From contig VBCH01000209.1 in NCBI GenBank assembly GCA_005884455.1, positions 1 to 54,772 of the forward strand: DNA of 54,772 nucleotides, written 5' to 3'. Within the stretch, counting starts at the first letter, position 1; every line of letters begins with the position of its first letter. The notes beneath the pieces are model-generated. The model did not search any database and was not told the DNA's origin. It was given only the letters and a program-made list of their open reading frames with translations. This DNA is from Betaproteobacteria bacterium (GTDB taxonomy: Bacteria; Pseudomonadota; Gammaproteobacteria; Burkholderiales; SG8-39). Position numbers and translations under genes: made by a program. This document shows positions 1-13,895 of this stretch, piece by piece.

Positions 1-35
1 GTCGCTGTTGATTGCGCTGTTAGCGTTTAGTCGCC

Positions 36-131
36 TCATTTCGTCATCCACCTGACGAGCAGGACAAACGCGGCCCAAAGCATGAGCCCGAAGACAGCGC
101 CGTAACAAAGAGCTTTTAGGCCCTTCCACAT
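36..131 (-). CDS. putative 31-aa single-TM microprotein (MWKGLKALCYGAVFGLMLWAAFVLLVRWMTK)
   Basis: ATG (129-131, minus) preceded by GGAGAGAAAG Shine-Dalgarno-like sequence; stop TGA at 36-38; hydrophobic core with flanking basic residues; starts ~24 nt downstream of the 156-830 gene on the same strand. Confidence 0.45.
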   Translation of the reverse strand: MWKGLKALCYGAVFGLMLWAAFVLLVRWMTK

Positions 132-155
132 CTTTCTCTCCAAGCTCGGCTACAA

Positions 156-830
156 CTAGCCCGTAGGTGAATCGTCACGAGTGACCGTTCCATCAGACTG
201 AACCCAATACACCGCATAGCCTAAGAATTGTCTTACCGCTCCAGTGCGCTTTATCAAACCCTCATATGTTGTAAACCCGCGAGGTAAGCCCATCGCCAGT
301 GATGCATTTGGGTCTTCGTCTCTATAGCGCGCGAGGTCCAGGAGCGCTCCTGCGAACCAGTGCCGTGCTTGGGTATTCTTGCTCTTGTCCGGAAATCCCT
401 TCACCGTAACCCACACGGCGCGACCATCATCGGCGCGCGCGACGATATCTTTCCCCTGCTGTCGACTGATAGTGTCCGACTCTGAGTGCAGTGTGCAGCC
501 TTGGGACTTTAAGAGCTCGACGATCCTCTTTTGAACATTGCCCTCCCAATACCATGGTCGGTCACTTGGATTGCTTTGGGAAGAGGAAACCACTATCGCC
601 CCAGCGTCGACCTTGATCGCTTTGCGGGGGTCTAAACGATTAACAATCTTTACTCGGCCGCAACGCAAGCACGTTTCCCTTGTGCGCGCGAGGAGTTCGG
701 TCGATTCCATGACGCGGCAATTGCTATTTATCGATTGACGCGGGGTAACCGCTGTAACTTGGGCTAAACAGTCATCGCATAGGGCATTCGATTGCTGCAA
801 CGTTTCAAGAATGCTAGTTCGAATGTTCAT
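156..830 (-). CDS. hypothetical protein: N-terminal CxxC...CxxC region plus C-terminal restriction-endonuclease-like (PD-(D/E)XK-like) domain
   Basis: 224-aa ORF; CDDC and CLRC motifs; C-terminal GKDIVARADDGRAVWVTVKG...ARHWFAGALLDLARYRDEDPNASLAMGLP...RTGAVRQFLGYAVYWV resembles PD-(D/E)XK-fold proteins. Confidence 0.6.
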   Translation of the reverse strand: MNIRTSILETLQQSNALCDDCLAQVTAVTPRQSINSNCRVMESTELLARTRETCLRCGRVKIVNRLDPRKAIKVDAGAIVVSSSQSNPSDRPWYWEGNVQKRIVELLKSQGCTLHSESDTISRQQGKDIVARADDGRAVWVTVKGFPDKSKNTQARHWFAGALLDLARYRDEDPNASLAMGLPRGFTTYEGLIKRTGAVRQFLGYAVYWVQSDGTVTRDDSPTG

Positions 831-1050
831 AGCGGTTTCTACGGTTACGTGCGCATATCCTGCACGCTAACGTACAATCACCTTCCGAATAACCATCTAA
901 TCTGGCGTGCCAGTCTACGCTCAGCCAAGTTTGCCTTCAAATTCATCTAGCTGGAGACGCCGTGCCGGAGGTCGCCCCTTGATAGATTGCGCGCGGAAGG
1001 TCAAGTGTCTGATTTCCTGAGGGGTGAAACCCCGCACGGCACGCGCGGAT

Positions 1051-5543
<4,493 letters not shown>

Positions 5544-5834
5544 TCATTCTTTCACGCGCTTTTTTTCGGCGCGCATCCGCCTGACTTCCTTCGGATCGAC
5601 CTGCAGCGGACGGTAGATTTCGACCCGGTCGCCGTCGCGCAGGATCGTTGTGACGGGAACCAGTTCTCCATGGATTCCGGTGCGCGTGGTGTCCATTTCC
5701 GGAAACGCCGAGCGCAGGCCGCTCACCCGGATCGCGTCCTCGACCGTGCTTCCATCCGGAAGCAGGATCCGGCGCAGCACTTGCCGGTCGGGAAGCGCGT
5801 AGACGATCTCAACGGCGATCTTTGGCGGGTTCAT
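5544..5834 (-). CDS. rnfH: RnfH family protein
   Basis: VEIVYALPDRQVLRRILLPDGSTVEDAI...DRVEIYRPLQVDPKEVRR. Confidence 0.85.
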   Translation of the reverse strand: MNPPKIAVEIVYALPDRQVLRRILLPDGSTVEDAIRVSGLRSAFPEMDTTRTGIHGELVPVTTILRDGDRVEIYRPLQVDPKEVRRMRAEKKRVKE

Positions 5835-6268
5835 GCGCTGCCGAATTTCTCGTCAGCGCGACGAACGAACGCATCGATGAAGGAGTCGGTGACGCCATGA
5901 AATGCCGGGCCGGCGATTTTCTCGACCAGTGTATTCGAAAATTGGTATCGCAGGCTCAGCTCCACCTTGCATGCGTTCTCCGAAAGCGCGGTGAACGCCC
6001 AGCTTCCCTCAAGGCTGCGAAAGGGTCCGGACACCAGTTTCATGTCGATGCGTGCCTCGGGTCGATTGAGGTTTTCAGTGGTGAATTCCTTCCTCAGGCC
6101 GCGAAAGTTGATGTGCAGGGTGGCGACGGTCCGGCCGGGCTCGCTCACCGAAACGACCGCCCGATCGCACCAGGGCAGGAACTGCGGGTAGGATTCCACG
6201 TCTGCGACGAGCGCATACATTTTCTGCGCGCTGTGAGCCACCAGCGCCGATCGGTCGAGGACTATCAT
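5831..6268 (-). CDS. ratA: RatA/COQ10-like START-domain protein
   Basis: [34 protein letters not shown]; classic partner of rnfH and smpB. Confidence 0.87.
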   Translation of the reverse strand: MIVLDRSALVAHSAQKMYALVADVESYPQFLPWCDRAVVSVSEPGRTVATLHINFRGLRKEFTTENLNRPEARIDMKLVSGPFRSLEGSWAFTALSENACKVELSLRYQFSNTLVEKIAGPAFHGVTDSFIDAFVRRADEKFGSA

Positions 6269-6308
6269 CGTTGTAGAATCGGGCAATCATATAAGGAAAT
6301 CCTCCCTC

Positions 6309-6752
6309 GTGACGATCGTCGAAAACCGCAAGGCGCCGCATGAATATTTCATCGAGGAGCGCTACGAGGCGGGCATCGCGCTGGAAGGGTGGGAAGTCAA
6401 GGCAATCCGCGCTGGGCGCGCCCAGCTGAAGGAAGCCTACGTGATGGTGCGGGACGAGGAGATTTTCCTCATCGGCGCGCACATCAGTCCGCTCTCGGCC
6501 GCGTCCACGCACGTGCAGGCCGATCCCGTGCGCACGCGAAAGCTCCTGCTTCATGCTGAGGAGATCCGCCGCCTTGTCGGCAAAGTCGATCGCGCGGGAT
6601 ATACGCTGGTCCCGCTCGACCTCCACTACGTGCGCGGGCGCGTCAAAGTCAACATCGGGCTAGCGAAGGGGAAGAAACAGTACGACAAGCGTGCCGCCGA
6701 AAAGGAAAAAGACTGGAAGCGCGAGCAGCAGCGCTTACTGCGTTCACGGTAG
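6309..6752 (+). CDS. smpB: SsrA-binding protein
   Basis: [42 protein letters not shown]-terminal KGKKQYDKR. Confidence 0.97.
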   Translation: MTIVENRKAPHEYFIEERYEAGIALEGWEVKAIRAGRAQLKEAYVMVRDEEIFLIGAHISPLSAASTHVQADPVRTRKLLLHAEEIRRLVGKVDRAGYTLVPLDLHYVRGRVKVNIGLAKGKKQYDKRAAEKEKDWKREQQRLLRSR

Positions 6753-6761
6753 TTGACGTCA

Positions 6762-6867
6762 CCCGCCCAACGCAGCGCCTTCCCCTCGGCGCTTTCCTCC
6801 GACAAGTCCCAAGGTCCAAAGCTGTACGACGGCGCCGCAAGGGGCCCCTAGCGCTGCGTTGGGCGGG
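6762..6867. repeat. long imperfect inverted repeat, attC-like layout, between convergent smpB and ppsA
   Basis: Perfect 17-bp arms CCCGCCCAACGCAGCGC (6762-6778) / GCGCTGCGTTGGGCGGG (6851-6867); inner imperfect stem CCCCTCGGCG/CGCCGCAAGGGG; boxes GCCCAAC (6765-6771) and GTTGGGC (6858-6864). Confidence 0.7.
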
Positions 6868-6876
6868 CGACTACCG

Positions 6877-9285
6877 CTACTCGCCCGCCGTCACCCTCGT
6901 CTTGGCCGTCGTGTCGGCTTCGCGCGACAGCTGCAGCCAGGTATCGACCACCGTGTCGGGGTTGAGCGAGAGGCTCTCGATGCCTTCTTGAACGAGCCAC
7001 CGGGCGAAATCGAGATGGTCGGAGGGGCCCTGCCCGCAGATACCGACGTATTTCCCGGCCTTGCGGCAGGCCTGGATCGCCTGTCGCAGCATGGCTTTCA
7101 CCGCCGGATCGCGCTCGTCGAACGCGTCCGCAACGAGTCCCGAGTCGCGGTCGAGGCCGAGCGTGAGCTGGGTGAGATCGTTCGACCCGATCGAGAATCC
7201 GTCGAAGTGCTCGAGAAACTGCTCGGCGAGCACCGCGTTCGAGGGCACTTCGCACATCATGATGAGCCGCAGGCCGTTCTCCCCGCGCTTCAGGCCGTTC
7301 GCGGCGAGCAGCTCGATCACCTGGGCGCACTCGCCCAGCGTGCGCACGAACGGCACCATGATCTCGACATTGGTGAGCCCGAGCTCGTTTCTCACCCGGC
7401 GCATCGCCTCGCATTCCATCTCGAAGCAGCGGCGGAACGATTTTGCGATGTAGCGCGAAGCGCCGCGGAATCCGAGCATCGGATTCTCCTCGTCCGGCTC
7501 GTAGCGCGCGCCGCCGATCAGTTTCTTGTACTCGTTCGATTTGAAATCCGACAGGCGCACGATCACCGGTTTCGGCCAGAAGGCCGCCGCGATGGTGGCG
7601 ACGCCTTCGGTCATCTTTTCGACGAAAAAGCTGCGCGGGTCCCGGTAGCCCCGGGCCGCGTGCTCCACCTCGCGCTTGAGCTCGGCCGGGAGGTCCGGAT
7701 ACTCGAGCGCCGCCTTGGGGTGCACACCGATCATGTTGTTGATCACGAATTCCAGGCGGGCGAGCCCGACCCCCCAGTTCGGCAGCGCCTGAAAATCGAA
7801 AGCGAGGCTCGGATTGCCGATATTCATCGTGATTTTCACCGGGCATTTCGGCATTTCGCCGTACTCCCGCGAGCTCACTTCGATCTCGAGGATGCCGCGG
7901 TAGATGTTTCCGGTGTCGCCTTCGGCGCAGGACACGGTGCAGGCCTCGCCGTCCTCGAGCGTGGCGGTGGCGTCGCCGCAGCCCACGACGGCGGGAATGC
8001 CCAGCTCGCGCGCGATGATGGCGGCGTGGCAGGTCCGGCCTCCGCGGTTGGTGACGATGGCCGCGGCACGCTTCATCACCGGCTCCCAGTTGGGGTCGGT
8101 CATGTCGGTCACGATGATGTCGCCGGGCTTGATGCGCCCCATCTCCGAGGCGTCCTTGACGACGCGCACGATGCCCGCCCCGATCTTGTGCCCGATGGCG
8201 CGGCCCGAGGCGAGGACTTCGGACTTCTGCTTCAGGAGGAAGCGCTCCTGTCCTTCCGCCGATTTGCGCGCCTTCACGGTTTCGGGTCTCGCCTGCAGGA
8301 TGTATATCTTCCCGTCGGCGCCGTCCTTCGCCCACTCGATGTCCATGGGGCGCTGGTAATGCTCCTCGATTTTCAGGGCGAAACGCGCGAGCTCGATCAC
8401 GTCCTCGTCGCTCAAGCAGAAGCGGTTGCGGTCGGCCTCGGACACGTCCACCGTTTTCACCGAAAGGTCCGTTCGGGCTTCCTCGGCAAGCACCATTTTC
8501 TGCAGTTTCGAGCCGAGACCGCGCCGGATCACGGGAAATTTGCCCCCGCGCAGCATCGGTTTGTGCACGTAGAACTCATCGGGGTTGACCGCGCCCTGCA
8601 CGACCATCTCGCCCAGGCCCCAGGAGGCGGTGATGAACACCACGTCGCGGAAGCCGGACTCGGTGTCGAGCGTGAACATCACCCCGCTCGCGCCCAGGTC
8701 GCTGCGCGCCATGCGCTGCACCCCCGCCGAAAGCGCCACCCCAGAATGCCCGAATCCCTTGTGAATGCGGTAGGAAATGGCGCGGTCGTTGTAGAGCGAG
8801 GCGAACACGCGCTTGAGCGCGGCCATCACGTTGGCGAGGCCGCGGATATTGAGGAAGGTTTCCTGCTGTCCGGCGAAAGAGGCGTCGGGCAGGTCTTCGG
8901 CCGTGGCGCTGGAACGCACCGCCACCGAAACGCTCTCGTCGCCTCCGGTCAGCTCGCGGAGAGCCTGCCCAATCTCCCCTTCGAGCTGCTTCGGAATGGG
9001 CGTGGCCTCGATCCAGCCGCGAATCTCCGCGCCGCAGCGGCCGAGCGCTTCGACGTCGTCGGCATCCAGTCCCTTCAGGCGCGCCTCGATGCGCGCCGCC
9101 AAACCGCCTGCTGCGAGGAACTCGCGGAACGCCGCGGCCGTGGTGGCAAAGCCGCCGGGTACGCGGATTCCCGCCTTGGAGAGCTGGACTATCATCTCCC
9201 CCAGCGATGCGTTCTTCCCTCCAACGCGCTCGATATCTCCCATTCCGAGCCGATCGAAATTCACCACGTATTTGAGCTTTGCCAT
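6877..9285 (-). CDS. ppsA: phosphoenolpyruvate synthase
   Basis: [33 protein letters not shown] phosphohistidine loop, C-terminal PEP-utilising domain. Confidence 0.97.
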   Translation of the reverse strand: MAKLKYVVNFDRLGMGDIERVGGKNASLGEMIVQLSKAGIRVPGGFATTAAAFREFLAAGGLAARIEARLKGLDADDVEALGRCGAEIRGWIEATPIPKQLEGEIGQALRELTGGDESVSVAVRSSATAEDLPDASFAGQQETFLNIRGLANVMAALKRVFASLYNDRAISYRIHKGFGHSGVALSAGVQRMARSDLGASGVMFTLDTESGFRDVVFITASWGLGEMVVQGAVNPDEFYVHKPMLRGGKFPVIRRGLGSKLQKMVLAEEARTDLSVKTVDVSEADRNRFCLSDEDVIELARFALKIEEHYQRPMDIEWAKDGADGKIYILQARPETVKARKSAEGQERFLLKQKSEVLASGRAIGHKIGAGIVRVVKDASEMGRIKPGDIIVTDMTDPNWEPVMKRAAAIVTNRGGRTCHAAIIARELGIPAVVGCGDATATLEDGEACTVSCAEGDTGNIYRGILEIEVSSREYGEMPKCPVKITMNIGNPSLAFDFQALPNWGVGLARLEFVINNMIGVHPKAALEYPDLPAELKREVEHAARGYRDPRSFFVEKMTEGVATIAAAFWPKPVIVRLSDFKSNEYKKLIGGARYEPDEENPMLGFRGASRYIAKSFRRCFEMECEAMRRVRNELGLTNVEIMVPFVRTLGECAQVIELLAANGLKRGENGLRLIMMCEVPSNAVLAEQFLEHFDGFSIGSNDLTQLTLGLDRDSGLVADAFDERDPAVKAMLRQAIQACRKAGKYVGICGQGPSDHLDFARWLVQEGIESLSLNPDTVVDTWLQLSREADTTAKTRVTAGE

Positions 9286-9386
9286 GGAACGGCCCTTCGC
9301 CGCGGTTGAAGGATCATATTGAAACCGTTATGTTACAGGGAGCGCATTGCACGCGCAGCCAGAATACCCGCCCGGCCCCCTTTCTC

Positions 9387-10214
9387 ATGCCCGATCCCCG
9401 CCGAACCGTGTTCTTCGTCTCCGATGGGACCGGGATCACGGTGGAGATGCTCGGCCACAGCCTGCTCACGCAGTTCGACGGCATCGAATTCGACCAGAGG
9501 ACCATCCCCTTCATCGACTCCGTCGCGAAGGCCCAGGCCTGCGTGGGCCGGATCAACGAGGCCTCGGTTTCGGACAGGGGCAGGCCGGTGGTATTCACCA
9601 CGCTCGTCAACGCCGAGATACGCGAGACCGTGCGCAAGGCCGAGGCCTTCGTGCTGGATCTTTTCGAGAGTTTTCTGGATCCGCTCGAGGCGGAGTTCGG
9701 AGCGAAATCCACCCACACGATCGGCCGGTCCCACAGCACGCGGGACGCAAAGGGCTACACCCACCGCATCGACGCGATCAATTTCGCCCTCGCGCACGAC
9801 GATGGGGCCTCCTCCAGGGACCTCGACAAGGCGGACGTGATCCTCGTCGGCGTGTCGCGCAGCGGCAAGACCCCCACCAGCCTCTATCTTTCGCTGCAAT
9901 TCGGGATCCGCGCGGCGAACTGCCCGCTCATTCCCGAGGATTTCGACCGGATGAGCCTGCCCACCGCGCTCCAGGCTTACCGCCGCAAGCTGTACGGCCT
10001 GTCCATCGCGCCGGAGCGGCTGCGGGAGATCCGCAACGAGCGCAGGCCGAACAGCAAGTACGCCGACCTGGAGAATTGCCGCTACGAAGTGCAGCAGGCG
10101 GAGAAACTGATGTCACGCGAAGGCATACGCTGGGCGAATTCGACGACGAAATCGATCGAGGAGATCGCCACGACGATCATGCAGGAGTTCAAGCTGGAGC
10201 GCAGAGGGTATTGA
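9387..10214 (+). CDS. ppsR: PEP synthase regulatory protein (kinase/pyrophosphorylase)
   Basis: [42 protein letters not shown]-loop; divergent to ppsA. Confidence 0.93.
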   Translation: MPDPRRTVFFVSDGTGITVEMLGHSLLTQFDGIEFDQRTIPFIDSVAKAQACVGRINEASVSDRGRPVVFTTLVNAEIRETVRKAEAFVLDLFESFLDPLEAEFGAKSTHTIGRSHSTRDAKGYTHRIDAINFALAHDDGASSRDLDKADVILVGVSRSGKTPTSLYLSLQFGIRAANCPLIPEDFDRMSLPTALQAYRRKLYGLSIAPERLREIRNERRPNSKYADLENCRYEVQQAEKLMSREGIRWANSTTKSIEEIATTIMQEFKLERRGY

Positions 10215-10251
10215 CGACCGCCCGGTCTGCGCGCCTGCCCGAGCGTCCCGC

Positions 10252-10827
10252 TCAGCAGAAATTCTGCGTGATGTAGACCTTGCCGTCGGCGGCGATCTCG
10301 ACCCCGATCCCTTCGCGCTTCCAGTGGGGCATGAGGATGTTTTCCCGGTGCCCGGGGCTTTTCATCCATCCCTCGAGAACTTTTCCCGCGATTTTCTCGG
10401 ACGAATTCCAGTCGTAGTGCGCGACCCCGTTCACCGTCGTGACGGAGTCGTAGAGGTTGGCGAGCGCGATGTTCTCGGCCCCGCCGTAGGTCGTGCTGCC
10501 GACACGGATGCGGCAGGTATAGCCCGCGCGGCGATAGCGCTGCGGAAAGCCCTGCCTTTCGGGTGAATTGTGAGCGAGGTATTTTCGCTTCGCCATGTCG
10601 CCGCTGTGACCCGCGGCTATCCTGGAGAGCGCCTTGTCCCAGGCGAGCGGTGAAAGGCTTTGCTTGACGCGTTCCTCGTTGATATGCGCGTGGATCCGCA
10701 GCGCGAGGTCCGTGATCTTGACCGGCGGCCTTTGCCCGGCAGCGACGGGGACTTCCGGTTGCGCCGCGCCGGTGGCGAGCAGCAGAACGGCAAGCAGCCA
10801 AAGGCGCGCGCACCTGACCGGGTTCAT
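10252..10827 (-). CDS. secreted CAP/SCP-like domain protein
   Basis: Signal peptide MNPVRCARLWLLAVLLLATGAA; INEERVKQSLSPLAWDKALSRIAAGHSGDMA...GGAENIA...WMKSPGHRENIL. Confidence 0.88.
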   Translation of the reverse strand: MNPVRCARLWLLAVLLLATGAAQPEVPVAAGQRPPVKITDLALRIHAHINEERVKQSLSPLAWDKALSRIAAGHSGDMAKRKYLAHNSPERQGFPQRYRRAGYTCRIRVGSTTYGGAENIALANLYDSVTTVNGVAHYDWNSSEKIAGKVLEGWMKSPGHRENILMPHWKREGIGVEIAADGKVYITQNFC

Positions 10828-11627
10828 GCTGAATTTGATGCACCCTGCGCCCGACCCTGCTGGCGAATCTGCTCGAACAGACAAATCGCAGCCGCCGCGG
10901 CGACATTCAGCGACTCTGCGGGTCCGGGCATGGGGATGTGCACGTGATCGGTGGCGAGGCCGCGTGATTGCGGCGACAAGCCCGAGCCCTCGTTTCCGAA
11001 CAGCCAGGCGATCGGCCCTTTGAGGTCAAGCTCGTAGAGGGAAGATCCCGCCTTCGGGTCCGTAGCGACAATGCGCCCTGAAAATGCGCGCGCGATTTCT
11101 CCCAGATCGACATCCTCGAAGATCGCAAGCGAGAAGTGCGCGCCCATGCCGGCACGGATCACCTTCGGGGACCATGCGAACACCGAGCTCTTGGACAGGA
11201 AAACCTGTGACACGCCTGCCGCAACCGCCGTCCGAAGGATCGATCCCAGATTTCCGGGATCCTGGATATTTTCCAGCAACAAGCAACTCGAAATGCTCCG
11301 CGGTGTCGGACTCGGGAGGGGCGTCCGGATGACCGCCGCGACCCCGGCCGAGCTCACGAGCTGGGACACGCGTGCGAGGAGCGCATCCGAAAGGCTCAGG
11401 CGCGACCTCGCCGGCACATTCTCGAAAAATTTGCGGATCTCCGGTCTGGCAAGCGCAGTCTCGCTCGTAAAGATGAGCTCCGCTGTCCCGCCGCTCTCCT
11501 GATAGGCACGCACCAGATGCTCGCCTTCCAGGATCGTTGTGCCGGTCCTGCGCCGCTCCCGCGACGAACCGGCCAGCTTGATCAGCGCCTTGATCTGCGG
11601 GTTGTCTCTGGAGCGGATGGACTTCAC
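10824..11627 (-). CDS. TrmH/SpoU family RNA 2'-O-methyltransferase
   Basis: LLENIQDPGNLGSILRTAVAAG; LFGNEGSGLS; IPMPGPAESLNVAAAAAICLFE. GTG start overlaps the senA stop (GTGA), ATGA overlap with the CAP gene. Confidence 0.92.
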   Translation of the reverse strand: MKSIRSRDNPQIKALIKLAGSSRERRRTGTTILEGEHLVRAYQESGGTAELIFTSETALARPEIRKFFENVPARSRLSLSDALLARVSQLVSSAGVAAVIRTPLPSPTPRSISSCLLLENIQDPGNLGSILRTAVAAGVSQVFLSKSSVFAWSPKVIRAGMGAHFSLAIFEDVDLGEIARAFSGRIVATDPKAGSSLYELDLKGPIAWLFGNEGSGLSPQSRGLATDHVHIPMPGPAESLNVAAAAAICLFEQIRQQGRAQGASNSA

Positions 11628-12877
11628 TCGGGAGCGCAGGTACGGAATCCGGCGAAGACGTCGCCGCGGTCCGGAGTGTAGAAATTTCTCCACGTGTTGG
11701 ATATCAGCCGCGCGGGCGTCGCGAAGCTGCCCCCGCGCAGGACCTTGTGGGTCCCGAACCAGGGCTCGGAATATTCCGCATACGGATCGCGCACGAAATC
11801 CGGATAGGGACCGAAGGTGCTCGAGGTCCATTCCCATACGTTGCCGAGCATTTGCCGGCAGCCGGCGAGGCTGTCTCCCTGCCCGAATTCGCCCACGGGA
11901 ACACGGCCCGACCTGCCCAGATTGGCAGGTACGGCGTTTACGGCGGAATCCCCCCAGGGGTAGCGCCGCCTGCCGTCGCCGCAGAATGAAGCGGCGACCT
12001 CCCATTCCGCTTCGCTCGGCAGACGCCTTCCCGCGTAGCGGCAGTATGCGTTCGCCTCGTGCCAGTTGACGTGCATCACCGGGAGATCGCCGTCCAGCCG
12101 TACCTCCTTGTCGAAGCGGCGCTCCCGCCACTCTCCGTCATGCTCGACCCAGTAGCGAGGGGCCGGCGCCCGGTCCTTCCAGCTCCAGCCTTCCGGCGAC
12201 CAGAGCTCGCGTCGCTGATAGCCTTCGTCGCGGACGAATTCCAGAAATTGCGAATTCGTGACCGGCGCCCGCGCAATGCGAAAGGTTCGGAGCTCGACCT
12301 TATGCGCCCACTTTTCGTTGTCGAAATGAAACCCGGAGTTTCGCGTGGCACCGAGCAGAAACTCTCCGCCGCGCAACTCGACGTCTCCGTCCAGGGCGCC
12401 CTTCCCTGCGCCGTCCCGGTCGAGCGGGTCCGAATAGCCGAGCGTCTGCCGTGTATAGTGAAACGCTTCCGCGTGCATGTCCTCATGGAAGAGCGCCAAC
12501 TGCACGAAATAGAGGAACCACTCGTTGTCCGGCTCCCGTTCGAGCCGCGCCAGCACGCGATCGAGAACGCGATCCTGATACGAGAGTGTGGCCGAAAGCT
12601 CCGGCAGCGGCAGGTCCCAGCGCGTGTCGTGCGCGACCTTCGCGGAATCGTAGAGCGCATCGGCGCCCTCCAGGACGCTCTCCGAGAGCGATTCGTCGGA
12701 CCGCATTCTGAGGCACCAGAGCTCCTGGAACCAGGCGACGTGCCCCAGCTCCCACAGCACGGGATTGACGATCGCCAGCTTTGGACCGAACAATTGAGGG
12801 CCTTCGAGATCGCAGGTAACGAGCCGGGTGCGCCGCCTGGCATCGCGCAATTGCTGTGACAGAGATTCGGGAGACAT
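11624..12877 (-). CDS. senA: selenoneine synthase SenA-like (EgtB/FGE-sulfatase family)
   Basis: DinB-like HXnHxxxH region (LWELGHVAWFQE...LALFHEDMHAEA), GADALYDSAKVAHDTRWDLPLP, C-terminal NVWEWTSSTFGPYPDFVRDPYAEYSEPWFGTHKVLRGGSFAT; adjacent to a TIGR04348-type glycosyltransferase (SenB). Confidence 0.85.
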   Translation of the reverse strand: MSPESLSQQLRDARRRTRLVTCDLEGPQLFGPKLAIVNPVLWELGHVAWFQELWCLRMRSDESLSESVLEGADALYDSAKVAHDTRWDLPLPELSATLSYQDRVLDRVLARLEREPDNEWFLYFVQLALFHEDMHAEAFHYTRQTLGYSDPLDRDGAGKGALDGDVELRGGEFLLGATRNSGFHFDNEKWAHKVELRTFRIARAPVTNSQFLEFVRDEGYQRRELWSPEGWSWKDRAPAPRYWVEHDGEWRERRFDKEVRLDGDLPVMHVNWHEANAYCRYAGRRLPSEAEWEVAASFCGDGRRRYPWGDSAVNAVPANLGRSGRVPVGEFGQGDSLAGCRQMLGNVWEWTSSTFGPYPDFVRDPYAEYSEPWFGTHKVLRGGSFATPARLISNTWRNFYTPDRGDVFAGFRTCAPE

Positions 12878-12896
12878 GGGAGATTTAAAACATAGC

Positions 12897-13895
12897 ATGA
12901 AAATCGCGCTTATTACCCCAGCCCGAGCGCGCTCGCGAAGCGGCAACCGCCATACCGCGATGCGCTGGGCTGCGATGCTGCGCTCGCTCGGCCACCGGGT
13001 CCGGGTTTCAGTTCGCTGGGACGGGCTGGCGGCCGATGTAATGATCGCGCTGCACGCGCGACGCAGCCACGCTTCGATCGCGCGATTTCGCGAGCGCTTC
13101 CCAGCATCGCCGCTGGTAGTCGTCCTGACCGGCACCGATCTGTACCGGGACATCCGCACGGATCGGGACGCCCGGGCCTCGCTTGCGCTTGCCGATCGAT
13201 TGATCGTCCTCCAGGACATGGGGAAGCTAGAGCTTCCGGCACGGTTCAGGCGCAAAGCCCGCGTGATCTATCAATCGGCACAGGTCGACTCGTCCCCCTC
13301 ACCACCCTCGCGCCGCTTTCGCGTCGCGGTGATCGGACATCTGCGCGAGGAGAAAGACCCTTTCCGCGCCGCGCTCGCCCTCGTCCATCTGCGCGACGTG
13401 CCCGAGGTCGAGATCGTGCAACTCGGGGAAGCGCTCTCTCAGGACATGGCACGCGCGGCGAGGCGCCTGATGCGCGCCGATCCGCGCTATCGCTGGCTCG
13501 GAAACCTGCCGCATTGGCAGGCGATGCGCTGGCTCGCGCGCAGCCATCTCCTCGTCCTCAGCTCGCGGATGGAAGGCGGCGCCAACGTCATTTGCGAGGC
13601 CGCCGCAGCGGGCGTTCCGGTGATCGCATCCCGGGTCTCCGGGAACGTCGGCATGCTGGGCCGCGGCTACCCCGGCTACTACCGGCTCGCCGACCAGAGC
13701 TCGCTCGCGCGCCAGATACGCCGCGCGGCCCTAGCGCCCGCTTATTACGCGCGCCTGGAGCGCCTCACGGCGGCCCGCCGGCCGCTGTTTCGCCCTGCCG
13801 CGGAGCGGGAAGGACTGCGAAGGCTGCTCGCCGAGTTCGCACCGCGGACTTCGCGGTCCAGGATCTCGCGGACCGGAGCGAAACTGCGGCGATAG
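12897..13895 (+). CDS. senB: selenosugar synthase SenB-like (TIGR04348-type glycosyltransferase)
   Basis: [35 protein letters not shown]...ALHARRS...[12 protein letters not shown]...[39 protein letters not shown]. Confidence 0.87.
   Translation: MKIALITPARARSRSGNRHTAMRWAAMLRSLGHRVRVSVRWDGLAADVMIALHARRSHASIARFRERFPASPLVVVLTGTDLYRDIRTDRDARASLALADRLIVLQDMGKLELPARFRRKARVIYQSAQVDSSPSPPSRRFRVAVIGHLREEKDPFRAALALVHLRDVPEVEIVQLGEALSQDMARAARRLMRADPRYRWLGNLPHWQAMRWLARSHLLVLSSRMEGGANVICEAAAAGVPVIASRVSGNVGMLGRGYPGYYRLADQSSLARQIRRAALAPAYYARLERLTAARRPLFRPAAEREGLRRLLAEFAPRTSRSRISRTGAKLRR

Noticed and set aside
1021-1033. GGGGT-GAA-ACCCC mini-hairpin downstream of the L,D-transpeptidase pseudogene
   Set aside because: Only 5 bp with no T tract; too short to support a terminator or repeat call.
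6859-9309. 816-aa plus-strand ORF opposite ppsA (and similar long ORFs at 2005-3474, 28943-31471, 49814-51367)
   Set aside because: Antisense shadow ORFs of high-GC conserved genes; compositionally biased and without recognisable domains.
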